Shown here: positions 46,822-59,000 of the stretch, piece after piece
Layout of the letters: every line of letters starts with the position of its first letter
Position numbering within the stretch: position 1 is the stretch's first letter
From: Atherix ibis
Lineage: Eukaryota > Arthropoda > Insecta > Diptera > Athericidae
NCBI GenBank assembly: GCA_958298945.1
Contig: OY282610.1
Span: 24,080,233 to 24,144,232, forward strand
Length of the DNA: 64,000 nt
Direction of reading: 5' to 3'
Notes under the pieces: generated by a model
Databases searched by the model: none
The model's input: only the letters and a program-made list of their open reading frames with translations
Told to the model about the DNA's origin: nothing
Program-made: the position numbers and the translations under genes

Positions 46822-47930
46822 AGTGAGGTAATGCTCATTAGAAGCGATTGTGTTCGAAAAGAAAGTAATCCTGGCTAAGAAAAATCCTTTAAATTGAAAA
46901 AAAAATGGAAGCAGAATAATCAGAAGAAGAAGAAGAAGACAAAAAGGAGTTACTATCGAAGAGGCCATTTTAATAAAAGAATCAAAAGTGAGGTTATGGT
47001 CAGTGGAAGCGGTTGTATTTAGAAAAAAAAATCCTGGGAAAAGAATTTTTTTTTAATTAAGGAGGAAGAAGAAGCAGACTAAGCAGAAGAACACAAAAAG
47101 TAGTTGGTAACAAGGAGGCCATTTTAATAAAAAAAAGTGAGGTTATGGTCATTAGAAGCGATTGTATTTGAAAAAAAGCAATCCTGAATAAGAAAAATCC
47201 TTTAAATTGAAAAAAAATGGAAGCAGAATAATCAGAAGAAGAAGAAGAAGACAAAAAGGAGTTACTATCGAAGAGGCCATTTTAATAAAAGAATCAAAAG
47301 TGAGGTTATGGTCAGTGGAAGCGGTTGCATTTGAAAAAAAGTAATTCTGGCTAAGCAAAACCTTCGAAATTAAGGAAGAAGAAGCAGAATAATCAGAAGA
47401 AGAAGAAGAAGACAAAAAGTAGTTACTATCGAGGAGGCCATTTTGATAAAAGAATCATAAGTGAGGTTATGGTCAGTGGAAGCGGTTGTATTTAGAAAAA
47501 AAAATCCTGGGAAAAGAATTTTTTTTAATTAAGGAGGAAGAAGAAGCAGACTAAGCAGAAGAAGACAAAAAGTAGTTGCTAACGAGGAGGCCACTTTAAT
47601 TTTTTTTAAAGTGAAGTTATGGTCATTAGAAGCGATTGTATTTGAAAAAAAGTAATCCTGAATAAGAAGAATCCTTTAAATTGAAAAAAATAGAAGCAGA
47701 ATAATCAGAAGAAGAAGAAGAAGACAAAAAGTAGTTACTATCGAGGAAGCCATTTTGATAAAAGAATCAAAAGTGAGGTTATGGTCAGTGGAAGCGGTTG
47801 TATTTGAAAAAAAAAATAATCCTGGCAAAGGAAATGTTTTAAAATTTAGGAAGAAGAAGAAGCAGAATAAGAAAAAGAAGAAGAAAAAGACAAAATGTAA
47901 TTGCTGACATGGAGGCCATTTTGATAAATG
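46822..47930 (+). repeat. GAA-rich array with a 473 bp trimeric higher-order unit
   Basis: GTGAGGTTATGGTCA (or its variant) starts at 46822, 46988, 47137, 47300, 47461, 47611 and 47773, spaced 149-166 bp. Monomer types run A, B, A, C, B, A, C. B has AATCCTGGGAAAAGAATTTT, A has ATCCTTTAAATTGAAAAAAA, and C lacks both. B-to-B is 473, A-to-A 474 and C-to-C 473 bp. Each monomer holds AGAAGAAGAAGAAGAC and nearly all hold GGAGGCCATTTT. Confidence 0.9.
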
Positions 47931-48345
47931 TGAAAATTTTTGAAAAATTCAAAATGGCTGTTTTCTTTTCATTGCTTTTCTTTGGGAGTGTGTTTTTTCC
48001 TTATAGATCTCATCGGAATCAGTAGATTTAACAACGTTCAAAGATAAAATTTAACGAAAAAGTAAGCAAAATTCGAATTTTTTGTTTAAAAATATTTTCA
48101 TAAAAATTTTGTGATGTTGATCTTCTTACACGTACTTTAAAAGTCGTCTTATGACCTCAAATATTATGTTTTTATCAAACTATAATCTAAAAATAGACCT
48201 TCAGTCTTCCGTTGAGCCCTCTGTTCAAAGTATCTTCTTAAATGGGTTGAATTTTTCATCGAAGGGAGAATAAAACTAATTTTTAAAAAATTTAAGACCT
48301 CAACAACTACTTTTCAAGTGTGACATTTTTTTAATTTACCAAAGA
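47931..48345 (+). repeat. Tail of the GAA-rich repeat, copy 2
   Basis: Direct-orientation partner of 43721-44145. It is offset by about 4.2 kb and alignable by eye through AATTCAAAATGGCTG, CCTTATAGATCTCATCGGAA, AACGTTCAAAGATAAAATTT and GAGAATAAAACTAATTTTT. Confidence 0.9.
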
Positions 48346-51120
48346 CACTAACGGTTTTTGCTTAAAGTCTGAAGGTGACATTTCAGAAAAAATCTTTTTC
48401 TGGGTCCCAAATGATGTTGTCGTCTGCTTTTGGCATCTTTACTTCATTTTCTACTAGGCAATTAAACCTTTTCCATATATTTTCCCAATTAACTTTTTTC
48501 TTAATATACCAAAACTTTTCGAAAATACTGAAAGAACTTCTTAACTATTACAACAAAACGAATACAACTTTCAGATTTTGGGTGCCTTTAAAATCTGTTC
48601 ACCCCTTTTTTATTTGGTTGTAAACAGCCACAGCACATTATCCTTCTATACCAAAACGGAAAATCCAAATTCTTTTACTGTGAAGATAGTCACCCTTGTC
48701 ATGTGTGCGTTTGTGTGTGTGTGTATATATTTTCAGGGTGCAGAATAGTTAGTCCTTATGGCCAAATATCGGTGAAGTGTCGGGGACGATACTCAGCCAA
48801 ATCGATGAGGGTTGATTAATATAGAACAATTCCTGTACCTCATCTTTGTTTGTGTCCTTCTTATTTGGTCCTTTTATTTTGTTTTTGTTTTCATCCCCCT
48901 TCGTTGGTGTTAGTTGCTTGTTTGTTTGTTTGTGTTGTTCGAGCTGTTTTGTTTGGTTCCTATTCCAATTATTGTTGTTGCATTTCCCTTTAAAAAACTC
49001 CTCGTCCACAATCCGAATCCTTTCATAAATTTATCCTTTCCTTTTTGTTGCATTTAACTATGTGTAAAATTGTTTTAATATTTACGGTTACAGTTCGATT
49101 TGCTCGTTTTTTCCTTCTCCTTTTCTTCTCTTTCATAAACTCTCCCATAGAAGGTAACCAGTTTGCTTATATACGCGAACACTCTACCATTAATACAATG
49201 GCCGTCTTCACTTCAGAATGCACTCGGATGTCCTCGTAATTGTGCACATACTCGGGCATTCATATTTGTCGATTTGTAGGCATGCATTGGAATTGTTTCC
49301 TAATTTTTTTTTTCTTTTACTATAAAACATTTTCCTCCGAAGATGGTTCCTTAACGCTGGAAAAGGACGAAACTGAACAATATTCTTACTATCGAGAAAA
49401 TGGGATTATTTTATTAGAAAATAAAAATACTTACAAACACCCGAGGTTTGTACGGATTTTTTAGCTGACAAAAAAAAAAGGAGACAAAAAGAATTTATTT
49501 TTATTTTTATCGAAAAATAGAAAAGTTTGCTTATATTTAGACGAAAGCAGTTTTAAAGGGAATAGTTTTCCGTTCTAATTCCAATGTTCCAATGATAATT
49601 TTTTGACAGCCTCACATTTGTTATAATTAATGCGAAATAATCTTAAGTTAATTTGGTAGAAAGGACAAAAAATGGTCATCCTGAAATATTGGAAAATTTT
49701 CAAAATGATTCAAAAAACATTGCAATTTTATCAACCGATTTAATGTGGTGTAAAAGTTCGACTTGATTTTGACTTCTTCGAGTAGCGCGGCATTCCTAGT
49801 GCAGCTTCAAAACGTCAAACTGAACGGTTACAATAGAATTTCGTTTTCTTAGTCAAGAAATTTTTTTTTTTTATTTCAAAGCCTTGCATTTCGTAGTATT
49901 AGAAAGTGTAGAAAAAAATTGACTATTTCTAGAAGGGATGATTATCTTCTATCGGATGGTCTTCTCGACTGGCGGACGGTAGTGCACATGTTTTTTTCGC
50001 CCGATCATTCAGCATCTTCTGTAAAATTAATCGAAGAAGAAAAACTATATAAAAATAACAGCGAATATGAAGAATATTCAGAGAAGGTAAAATGAGGAAA
50101 AAACTTCTAACGAATAATCCGAAAATTGGTAGCTGCATGGGAATAATGCACTTATTCATGCAAGGAAATCCGCTGACGGAACAAAACTTTGATATCGGAT
50201 TGCATCTGCCGACGCCATTGCCTTTGGGACTATTTTCAAATTTAGTTTTTGTGGATTACGAATAGTTTGCGGGTAATACTCTGAGGCGATCCTGTTCGGC
50301 AAGGAGATGATTATTCGCCAGACTCCACCAACAGTCGTCCTTTAGTTTTCTGATGTGATCGGTTTTAACCAATAATATGCCGACGGTCGGATCAGTTTTT
50401 CTTCTCTTTTTATGAGTATTTTCCTTTGGAATATAATTTTTAACGTAGTCAGAGGTTTTTCAAATCCTTTCAAAGGATACGTTGGACCATTTCTAAACGA
50501 CTGATTACATAAAATTTTTTCGAAAAAGTCTTGAACTAAAAATATCCCGAAAAATATCATTTGTAGAAAAATTTTCGTAAAGACGGAGAACCGTTGCGAA
50601 TGTAATTTCCGATTGCGTTTGTCATTGTTGATGAAGTTTTCTTATCGTGAAAATAATTTGCTATGGAAACCAAAAGACAAATAATCGAAGACACCTTTCC
50701 TAAAGATAGCCTCCCCGAAATATTCCTCCCCATCGGCTTGGAAAGGATTGAAACGAAGCGTAACCGCAAACTGGCAGTTATGAAACCGCACGCACGCACG
50801 CAAAGCCGAACACTTGAGAAGGTTTTGTGATGAATTCAAGTCGACTTTTGTGAAAGATAAATGGAAAAAATATTAAATAAAAGTGTTTTTGTATTTACAG
50901 GACAGAATAACAGTTGCTCAATGTACTTACCGACACTGACAGTGGAGTAAATAAAGAAGACAACGAAACGTTTTTGTTTTTCTCAATCAAATTACCATCC
51001 CTTAAGCCAAGTGCACGTTATTAACACTTAAAAGTTTTTTCTATCGCACTAATCCTTCAAAACTATCAAGAAAAAAACTATGATTCTAGTTGGAAATTAT
51101 TGTTAAATTTAAATTTTATA
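48346..51120. other. Single-copy stretch, no gene recognised
   Basis: AT-rich with T-runs and a short TG run near 48705-48726. 49900-50850 is a little GC-richer, with minus frames of 60-80 codons (50557-50799 and 50642-50839 overlap). No domain is recognised. Confidence 0.4.
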
Positions 51121-51129
51121 CGAAAATTT

Positions 51130-52565
51130 TTCTAGCAGCACTTTTAACAGACCAAAAATTTCACAATTTAACCGAATAATTTTTTTACAATTTTAACACG
51201 ACCATTTTTGCTCAGTAATTTTTACTGCAGAATTTTTGCTAAACAAATTTAACTGAACAGTTTTAACGGAACAATTTTTTTACTGGACAACTTTTACCGA
51301 AGAATATTTACTGAGGAAATTTTACTGAACAAATTTTACTGAATAATTTTTCATCAAAAGTTTTTACTCACCAATATTTCTTAACAATTTTTACAGGAGA
51401 AATTTTACGCAACAATTTTTACTAAACAATTTTTATTGAAGAATTTTTAGTGAAAAGTATTAACGTAACAATTTTTACTGAATAATTTTTACTCAACAAC
51501 TTTTAATGAATAATTTTTACTTGAGAATTTTTACTGAACTGTTTTTACTAAAGCATTTTTACTGAATTAATTTTATTGGAGAATTTTTACTGAATAAATT
51601 TTACTGCACAATTTTTACTCAAAAAATTTTATTGAAGAATTTTTACTGAAGAATTTTTACTGAACAATTTTTACTCAACAATTTTTACTGAACAAATTTT
51701 ACTGAAAAATTTTTACTCAAAAAATTTTATTGAACAATTTTTACTAAAAAATTTATAGTGAAGAAATTTTACTGAAAAATTTTTATTGAAAGATTTTTAC
51801 TAAACAAATTTTACTGAAGAATTTTTACTGAACAAATTTTACTGAAGAATTTTTATTGTACAATTTTTACTCAACAATTTTTACTGAACAATTTTTACTG
51901 AACAACTTTTACTAAACAATTTGAATTGAACAATTTTTATTGAAAAATTTTTCTTCAACAATTTTTACTGCAGAATTTTTACTCAACAATTTTTACTCAA
52001 TAAATTTTATTGAAGAAATTTTACTGAAGAATTTTTACTCAACAATTTTAAATGTAGAATTTTTACTCAATAATTTGAATTGAACAATTTTTACTCAACA
52101 ATATTTCTTAACAATTTTTACTGAACAAATTTTACTCAACAATTTTTGCTCATCAAATTTTATTAAAGAATTTTTACTTAATAATTTTAACTGAATACCT
52201 TTTACTTATGAATTTTTACCAAGGAAATTTTACTGAATAATATCTAACGAGGAAATTTTACTGAACCATTTTTACTGAAAAATATTTACTGAACAATTTT
52301 TGCTCAACAATTTTAATGAAGAATTATTACTGAACAACTTTTACTGAATAATATTTAACGAAGAAATTTTACAGAACCATTTTTCCTGAACAATTTTTAC
52401 TGAAAAATTTTTATTGAAGAATTTTTTATCAAAAGTTTTTACTCAACAATATTTCTTAACAATTTCTCCTGGACAATTTTTACTGAACAATTTTTATTGA
52501 AGAAATTTTACTGAATAATTTTTACACAACAACTTTTAATGAAGAATTTTTACTAAAAAATTTCT
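51130..52565 (+). repeat. 14 bp minisatellite, about 100 units
   Basis: The unit ACTGAACAATTTTT repeats head to tail with substitutions (ACTCAACAATTTTT, ACTGAAGAATTTTT, ACTGAACAAATTTT, ACTGAATAATTTTT). The 14 bp spacing is held over long runs, for example 51480-51540. The edges (before 51240 and after 52540) are more decayed. All reading frames meet stops quickly, so it does not encode a repeat protein. Confidence 0.95.
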
Positions 52566-53940
52566 ACTGAACCATATTTAGGCAAAATTTTAATTCTTTT
52601 CCAATTTTTGCTGAAGTGTTTCTTCATAAATGGAATTTTTTTCAAAAGATTTTCGTAAAAATTATTACTGAAGTCAAAAGTTTTCACCCAAATTAATGCT
52701 TTCGAAATTTAAAAATAAAATGAAAGCCAAATAAAAAGTTTCAAATTTGAGAAAAATTGTTTCCTGAACATTTCAAAACAGTTTCCATTAATCAACTTAT
52801 ACGCTTAATATTGTAGTTTTTAAGGGAAATTTTAAAAAAAAACCATTATAAAAATTGAAGGATTTTTTTAAAAATTATATAACAATTCTACAATAAATAA
52901 TCTAACACCCCCTTTCCTCGTACGGCAAAGTTAAACGAAATGGAAAACAAATGCGATCGTGTTAAGGAGCGTAATTGAGTAATTAACACGCAAAAACGCA
53001 ATACGAATATTTTTACATTTATTTACGTTAACCATATTTAATAAGATTTTTATTATAATTTTCGGGATTTAATTCTCCTGTAGTGCACCATTTTTTTCTG
53101 TTTCACCCACGCCCGTTTTTCCATTTTTTTAGTTGGTCAGCTGAGCATTTGCTTTTCTAATTAACAAAATTATTGACGAAATTAATTTCTGTTAGTCGGC
53201 TAGGCGTTGACCTAAAACATTTTAATTTAAATAAAAAAAAGTCATCGTGACTTTTACCATTTCTCAGGTGTGGTAAATGAGAGAGCACCTCCTGCCACAC
53301 GTAGAGTCGACGTTTTGACTATAAAATATACGAGAAAAAAATTGAGCAATAAAGCGCCATTTTTATGATGAACGTCCGTCATAAATTCATGAAATTTTGC
53401 ACGTTTTTGTTGTTTTTTTCACGTATCTGTCAAAGGTAATGATTTTAATCAAGTCGATCTTATCTTAAAGGGTAATTTCTATTTAAAAGGATAATTTGTA
53501 AATATTATTAATCAGAAATATTATGAAATGGGGAGGAAATTTTTTTCTTTTGAGGAAATGTTAAGAAAAACTTTCGGTTTATTTTGGAAAGTTTTTCAAG
53601 GAGAAAATTTGTAAATTTGTACAATTTTGTTGAGTTCGGTTTTTGTGCATAATTTTTTCCATTAAAATTATCTTAGATTTACTTTATTAACAAAAATGTT
53701 AACATAAAAAGAGTAAACGTTTTTTTTCTCTTAAAGAAAACTTCTATAATAAATATGCATTAAAATATAGTAAACAAAGATAATTTTTCTTATAATACTG
53801 CACAAGAGGAAAGTTAATTTTACAAGAATGTATCAAAAATAAAAAAAAAAAGTCCAGAAAAATTAAAAAAAAAAAACTTTGTACAAAATACCTCACCAAC
53901 GAAACAAGCAAAGATAAAAAGCAACCGAAAAATTTAACCA
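52566..53940. other. AT-rich single-copy stretch, no feature seen
   Basis: A small GC-richer patch at 52910-53400 has no recognisable motif. A- and T-runs elsewhere. Confidence 0.5.
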
Positions 53941-55810
53941 ACGTTCAAGAAAAAGAAACGACCAAGAAAAATGCAAAAAAAAGGAACAAAACAACCAAAA
54001 ATCACCCAAAACCTCACCGAAATGGTAATAAATGAAAAATTTTCACCAAAACCGTCCATTGCCGAACCAAAAAACGACAAAAAAAACAGTTTTTATTTTA
54101 AAATCTCTCCAACGACCCAGGAAAAGAAAAGAAAACAAAAAAATTTAATATTTCTTACAAAAAACCTCACCAACGATCCAGAAAATGTAGAAATAAACGA
54201 AAAGTTTCTATCACCGAACTAAAAAAAGAAGTTTTATTCATAAAAAAAACCTCACCAACGATACAGAAAAAAAAATTCCTTGCAAAAAAACCGTTACTAA
54301 CGATCTAAAAACAATAAAAATATTCACCAACGGTCCAGAAAAATTAAAAATAAAAGGTTTTTTCACCAAAAAACCTCACCAACAATCGAGAATAAGAAAA
54401 AAATACAGTTTTTATTTTAAAATCTCACCAATGATCCAGAAAAACAAAAAAAATCATCAAAAATCTCACCAACGATCCAGAAAAACCAAAAACTTTACCA
54501 AAAACCTCACCAAAGATCCAGAAGATGAAGGAAACCAGTTTTTATTTTAAAATCTCACGAACAATCCAGAAAAACAAAACAAAAAGGCATCAAAAATCTC
54601 ACCAATGATCCAAAAAAAACAACAAAAAGCTTCAACAAAACCCTCACCAGGAAAAAAGAAGAAAACAAAAAAAATTACATTTTACCAATAAACCAAAAAT
54701 GAGGGAAAAAACAAAATCTTCTCACCAATGACCCGAAAACTTTTCACTAAAAATCTCACCAACGAACCAAAAAAAGATAAATTTTGTTTGCCAAAAACCA
54801 TCACCAACGATTCAAAAGAAGAAGAAAAATAGTTTTTATTTTAAAATCTCACCAACGATGCAGAAAAATAAAAAAAATTCACCAAAAACTTCACCAACAA
54901 TCCAGGAAAAGAAATTAAAGCGAAAGAAAATTTATAGTTTTTACGAAAAACCTCACCAACGATACAAAAGAAAGAAAAAAAAAGAAAACCTTTTCATCAA
55001 AAATCTCACCAACGAACCAAAAAAAGGAAAGCATCTTCACCAAAAAAACCGTCACCAATAATCCAAAAGAAGATGAAAAACAGTTTTTATTTTAAAATTT
55101 CACCAACGATGCAGAAAACTAAAAAAATCTTACCAACAATCTAGAAAAACTAAAAACTTTATCAAAACCCTAACGCAACAATCCAGAAAAAGAAAAGAAA
55201 ACAAAATAAAATTTAAATTTTTTACGAAAAACCTCACCAACAAACGAAAAAAAAGAGGAAAAAAAAACAAAACTTTCACCAAAAAATCTTACTAACAATC
55301 GAGAATAACAAAACAAACAGTTTTTATTTTAAAATCTCACCAACAATCCAGAAAAAGTAAACAATTTCACCAAAAACCTCACCAACGACCAAGGAAAAGA
55401 AAAACAAAATACAATTTGTACGAAAAACCTTACCAACGATCCTAAAGAAAGAAAAAAAAAACAAAACCTTTTCACCAATGACTCGAAAAGTTTTCACCAA
55501 AAACATCACCAACGAACCCAACAAAATCGAAATGTTCTCACCAAAAACCATCACCAACGATCCAGAAGAAAAAGAAAAACAGTTTTTATTCTAAAATATC
55601 ACCAACGATGCAGAAAAATAAAAATTACATTAAAAATCTCACCAACAATCTAGAAAAACTAAAAACTTCGCCAAAACCCTCACCAACAATCCAGGAAAAG
55701 CAAAGAAAACAAAAGAAAATTAACATTTTTTATGAAAAAAGCTCACCAACAAACCAAAAAAAAATAGTGAAAAAAACAAAACCTTCTCATCAAAAACCAT
55801 CCCCAACGAA
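53941..55810 (+). repeat. CTCACCAACGATCCAGAAAA-type array
   Basis: The core TCACCAACGATCCAGAAAA recurs dozens of times at irregular spacing. A longer landmark, CAGTTTTTATTTTAAAATCT, starts at 54087, 54406, 54536, 54830, 55081, 55318 and 55580, giving higher-order spacings of 319, 130, 294, 251, 237 and 262 bp. A-rich on the plus strand. The Lys/Asn-rich frames (53971-54222, 54858-55061, 55608-55952) follow the repeat and are broken between units, so I do not call them genes. Confidence 0.9.
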
Positions 55811-57420
55811 ATATTTTTTATGGAAATCGGAAAACAGCAATGAACCTCTTCTAAATGTCGTCCACCAATTGAAAATGTTTAAAATATTTTTTAAAAACCT
55901 TTTTCAACAACAACAAAATAATTTTTTTGAAAAAATGCACATACAAAAATAAAGGACATTTAATAATATTACTTTTGATAAGACAGTAAAATTGCTGATG
56001 AAATACGTTTTTTCTCTTGTAATTATTTTATTTAATCCGAAACGAAATTAAGTGCAAAAAAAGTGAATGCGAAATGGAACCGTTGAGGCAGAAGACAGAC
56101 AGGGCTGGATGGTCCGGACTCGTTCCATTTGGATGTGGTGTTTGACAGAAGCTCTAATGTCAAATTGGTGAGTAAATAAATATAGAATTAAATTGTAAGT
56201 TATCCCTTTGCGAAAAGAGCTCCCCTTCAGCGTTGACAAAAAAAAACTTGAATTTTCCAGATCATTTCTAAAAAGACTGAGCACAAAAAAAAATATCAAA
56301 ATTTAATGGTTGTAAAGGTGTGAGTGGAAATTTGGCTTTTTCTCAGTTGAAAAGTGTGAAAATCCAGTGATAAGACAAAAGGAGCACTGAAATTTTATAC
56401 AAATGAAGGATGCCATTTCTACCGTAAAATCCTTGGAGTTTTATAAAATGTTTTTTTTTTTCATCTTCTTCTTGGTGGTACATAAAAAGAAATAAGTGAT
56501 TTTAGAAGTTGGCCGAGTATGTGTATGGGTGTGCGTGTTTTTATCTACGAAATCAAACGAACACAAACAATTGTCGTCGTCCTTTGCTTTATGCGTAATC
56601 TGATTTGGTGTTCACGTACACAATTGTGAGTTTGCAACGGCATATGACACACCAACGAAATACTCACTTATATTATCCGTACGCACTTTTGTTGGCCGTC
56701 GTCCCTTTTAACATTTCGTTCGTGTACGTAACATACGCACAATGTAATTCGTCGTTAACTGTTACCCGAAGGGATGGAGAATGCACGTACACAGCCAAAT
56801 GGAAAATGTCGAATCCCTTCTATGCGAATAAATAGCACACGACTACTCTGTGTGCGTACGAGTTTGCGGCAAGAAAAACATTCTGGACACGCCTCTAGCT
56901 ACAGTGCACATTTCGCTATCTCCTTCACGGCAATACGGAAGGCAATCCGCCATTGCAGCAAGCGACCATTCAGCCTCCGTCGTCAGTCGTACAGTAACGG
57001 TGCGTTGAATCGCTGCATCCTTCAACTAGTGTGAGAGAGAGTGAGAGCGAACGAACATAACCAGGAAAGAGAGTTTTTTGTGAGATATTTTTTCTGCTGC
57101 TCAGATACCACGGCTACCCTGAATCAGTTCGTACTCTTCTTCTCATGCCGTAGCGTAGTGGTATATACAAAGTTGCGCCCAGCATCGTACGTCAACGTCA
57201 ACGACGCCTTGTGCCTTGTGGGGCCCGGCAGCGTTTTTACATTGCGTTTCTGCTTGCAAACGGCACACAAAATTTCTTTTCTCGAGCAAAAAAAAAAAAA
57301 AAACAACTCATTTTCATCGGTTTTAGGGTATAATATTCATCCCCTATTCACCAGTATTCAAACCGAACGCACCACGGAATGGTATTTAATAGAATTTTGC
57401 GTTAATTTCATAAAATAAAA
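55811..57420. other. Single-copy stretch with a GC-richer island (56050-57400)
   Basis: The island has overlapping frames on both strands (56605-56835, 56774-57034 and 57041-57418 plus; 56843-57025 minus) and no known domain. Its centre holds the promoter-like site listed next. It ends in an A-run at 57288. Confidence 0.35.
56940..57050 (+). promoter_or_regulatory. Possible core promoter with initiator and GAGA tract
   Basis: GTCAGTCGTACAGT contains TCAGTC at 56983-56988, matching the arthropod initiator TCAGTY. GTGAGAGAGAGTGAGAGC follows near 57030-57047 (GAGA-type elements). No TATA box or clear downstream promoter element is seen at the expected distance. The call rests on short motifs in a GC-richer island and is tentative. 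Confidence 0.25.
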
Positions 57421-59000
57421 AAAAATTCCACTTTTCATTGTTAAAAAAAAAAATTTACACTAAAAAAAAAAAAAACGTTTCAATCCTTTTTTTTGTTATT
57501 GTTGTTGTTTTTTTCTTCATAAAAAAATTAAAATTTTCATGTTTTTTTTTAATTTTTATTTATTTTTTTGCAAATAATTTGAATTTTTTATTGGTTTTTA
57601 TATTCACAAGGAATAAAAAACGCTAGAAAATTGATTAAAAATTTTAAAAAGGAGTTTTTTATTTGTTTCTGTTTTAACGAAAAATTAACTAAAATAAATA
57701 AAAATGTTCCATTTTTTTTATTGATAAGAAGGCAAACTTATTTTCTTTTGATGAATTTTTAATGAATTCTCTTTGAACGATTTCTTAATTGTTAAATAAT
57801 TAATAATAACTAATAGTAAGCCTCGAGAAGGGATGAAATTGGCAAGTTTTTGTAGGAAAATTCTTTTTTTTATTGTTTATTCTTAAAAATTATTAAAGTA
57901 AGTAAATTTTTGCAAAAAAATGTCCGCGCATTTATTGGTAGAAATTTTTTGGTATAATCGAAAATAGAAGAAATTTTTGGTAAAAATTGTGAGAAACTTT
58001 CAAACAAAAGTTTTAGTTTTGATTTTCTTGATTCAAAATTTCTGGAAATTTTTAGTTTTAGTTGCCGTTTTAGTGGAACAATTTTATGTATAAAAGAAAA
58101 AACAAAACAAAAATAGGAAAAGTGTTTTTTACGTTTCGATAAAACCCGAAATTCCTAAAATCACTTCTATTTTCAATTGTCAAAAACTTTTCCCATGCGG
58201 TTGAGAGTGCCTGAATTTGATTTTAGGTCAATTTTATTCCAGTCACACCCTCGAGACGCCCAAACGCAATGCCGGGGCATATGCCAAAAAAATGAAGTGT
58301 TCTCTTTTCTGGCTTGATTGTTTTGAATGGGCTTTCATGAAATACAGAATTTTTCTGGCCGACGGCTATCGAGTTTCCTTTCATTTTCATTGAACAAGCA
58401 GTATTCCCATTCCCCGGAACCGATTGTTATCCTTGTCGAAGGTTATCGACCAGATCGTTATTGTGAATAGCACATACGGGATGGTATATCTTCGCAGCTG
58501 CAGTGCTAGTTATTCTTTTTGAAAGCAATCAGCAAAATCATACGTTATCCGGTCGGTTTAGTAGCATCAGCGAAAGCTTCAAATCTTCAGAACAGAAAAA
58601 TTTACACGCTACATAAAAGTTTCCGATACTTTCTCCTCTTTGATGAGTTGAGATAATTTAGCGATGTTGGCAAATTCTTTTTGAAGCTAACAAAATTTTA
58701 ATTTCCGCCTCATGAATTTCGAAATTAGCTCAAAATGTAGAAAAATTGTTGAAAAAAAAACAACAAAAAATAGCTACAAATATTTTGGCTCAAAAAATGG
58801 TAACAAAAAATCCCCCATAAACGGTATTTTTCAATTAAAGAAAATCGCTAACCCATAAAAAAAAAATTTCTTTTAATATGAAAAAAAAAAATTTGAATAA
58901 AATTTCTTTTTTTTTTTGAAAAACTATTAAAAAAAACCAAACGGAAAATCCTAAACGTTTTTTTTTTGTTTTGTTGAAAAATTCAATTTGCGGCGAATTC
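57421..59000. other. AT-rich stretch with long A- and T-runs
   Basis: Homopolymer-rich, no repeat period. 58200-58600 is GC-richer without a recognised frame. Confidence 0.5.

Noticed and set aside
47057..47415. Ser-rich minus-strand frames beginning MSSSSSSDYSAS
   Set aside because: TCT/TCC codons from the GAAGAAG tracts of the tandem repeat. Two near-identical frames arise only because the unit is duplicated.
43776..48010. Splice-acceptor-like tract TTTTTTCCTTATAG conserved in both tail copies
   Set aside because: The whole tail is conserved between the copies, so conservation of this tract is not evidence of splicing.
53971..55952. Lys/Asn-rich frames resembling a repeat protein
   Set aside because: Translations of the A-rich CACCAACGATCC array. 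Frames are not kept between units.
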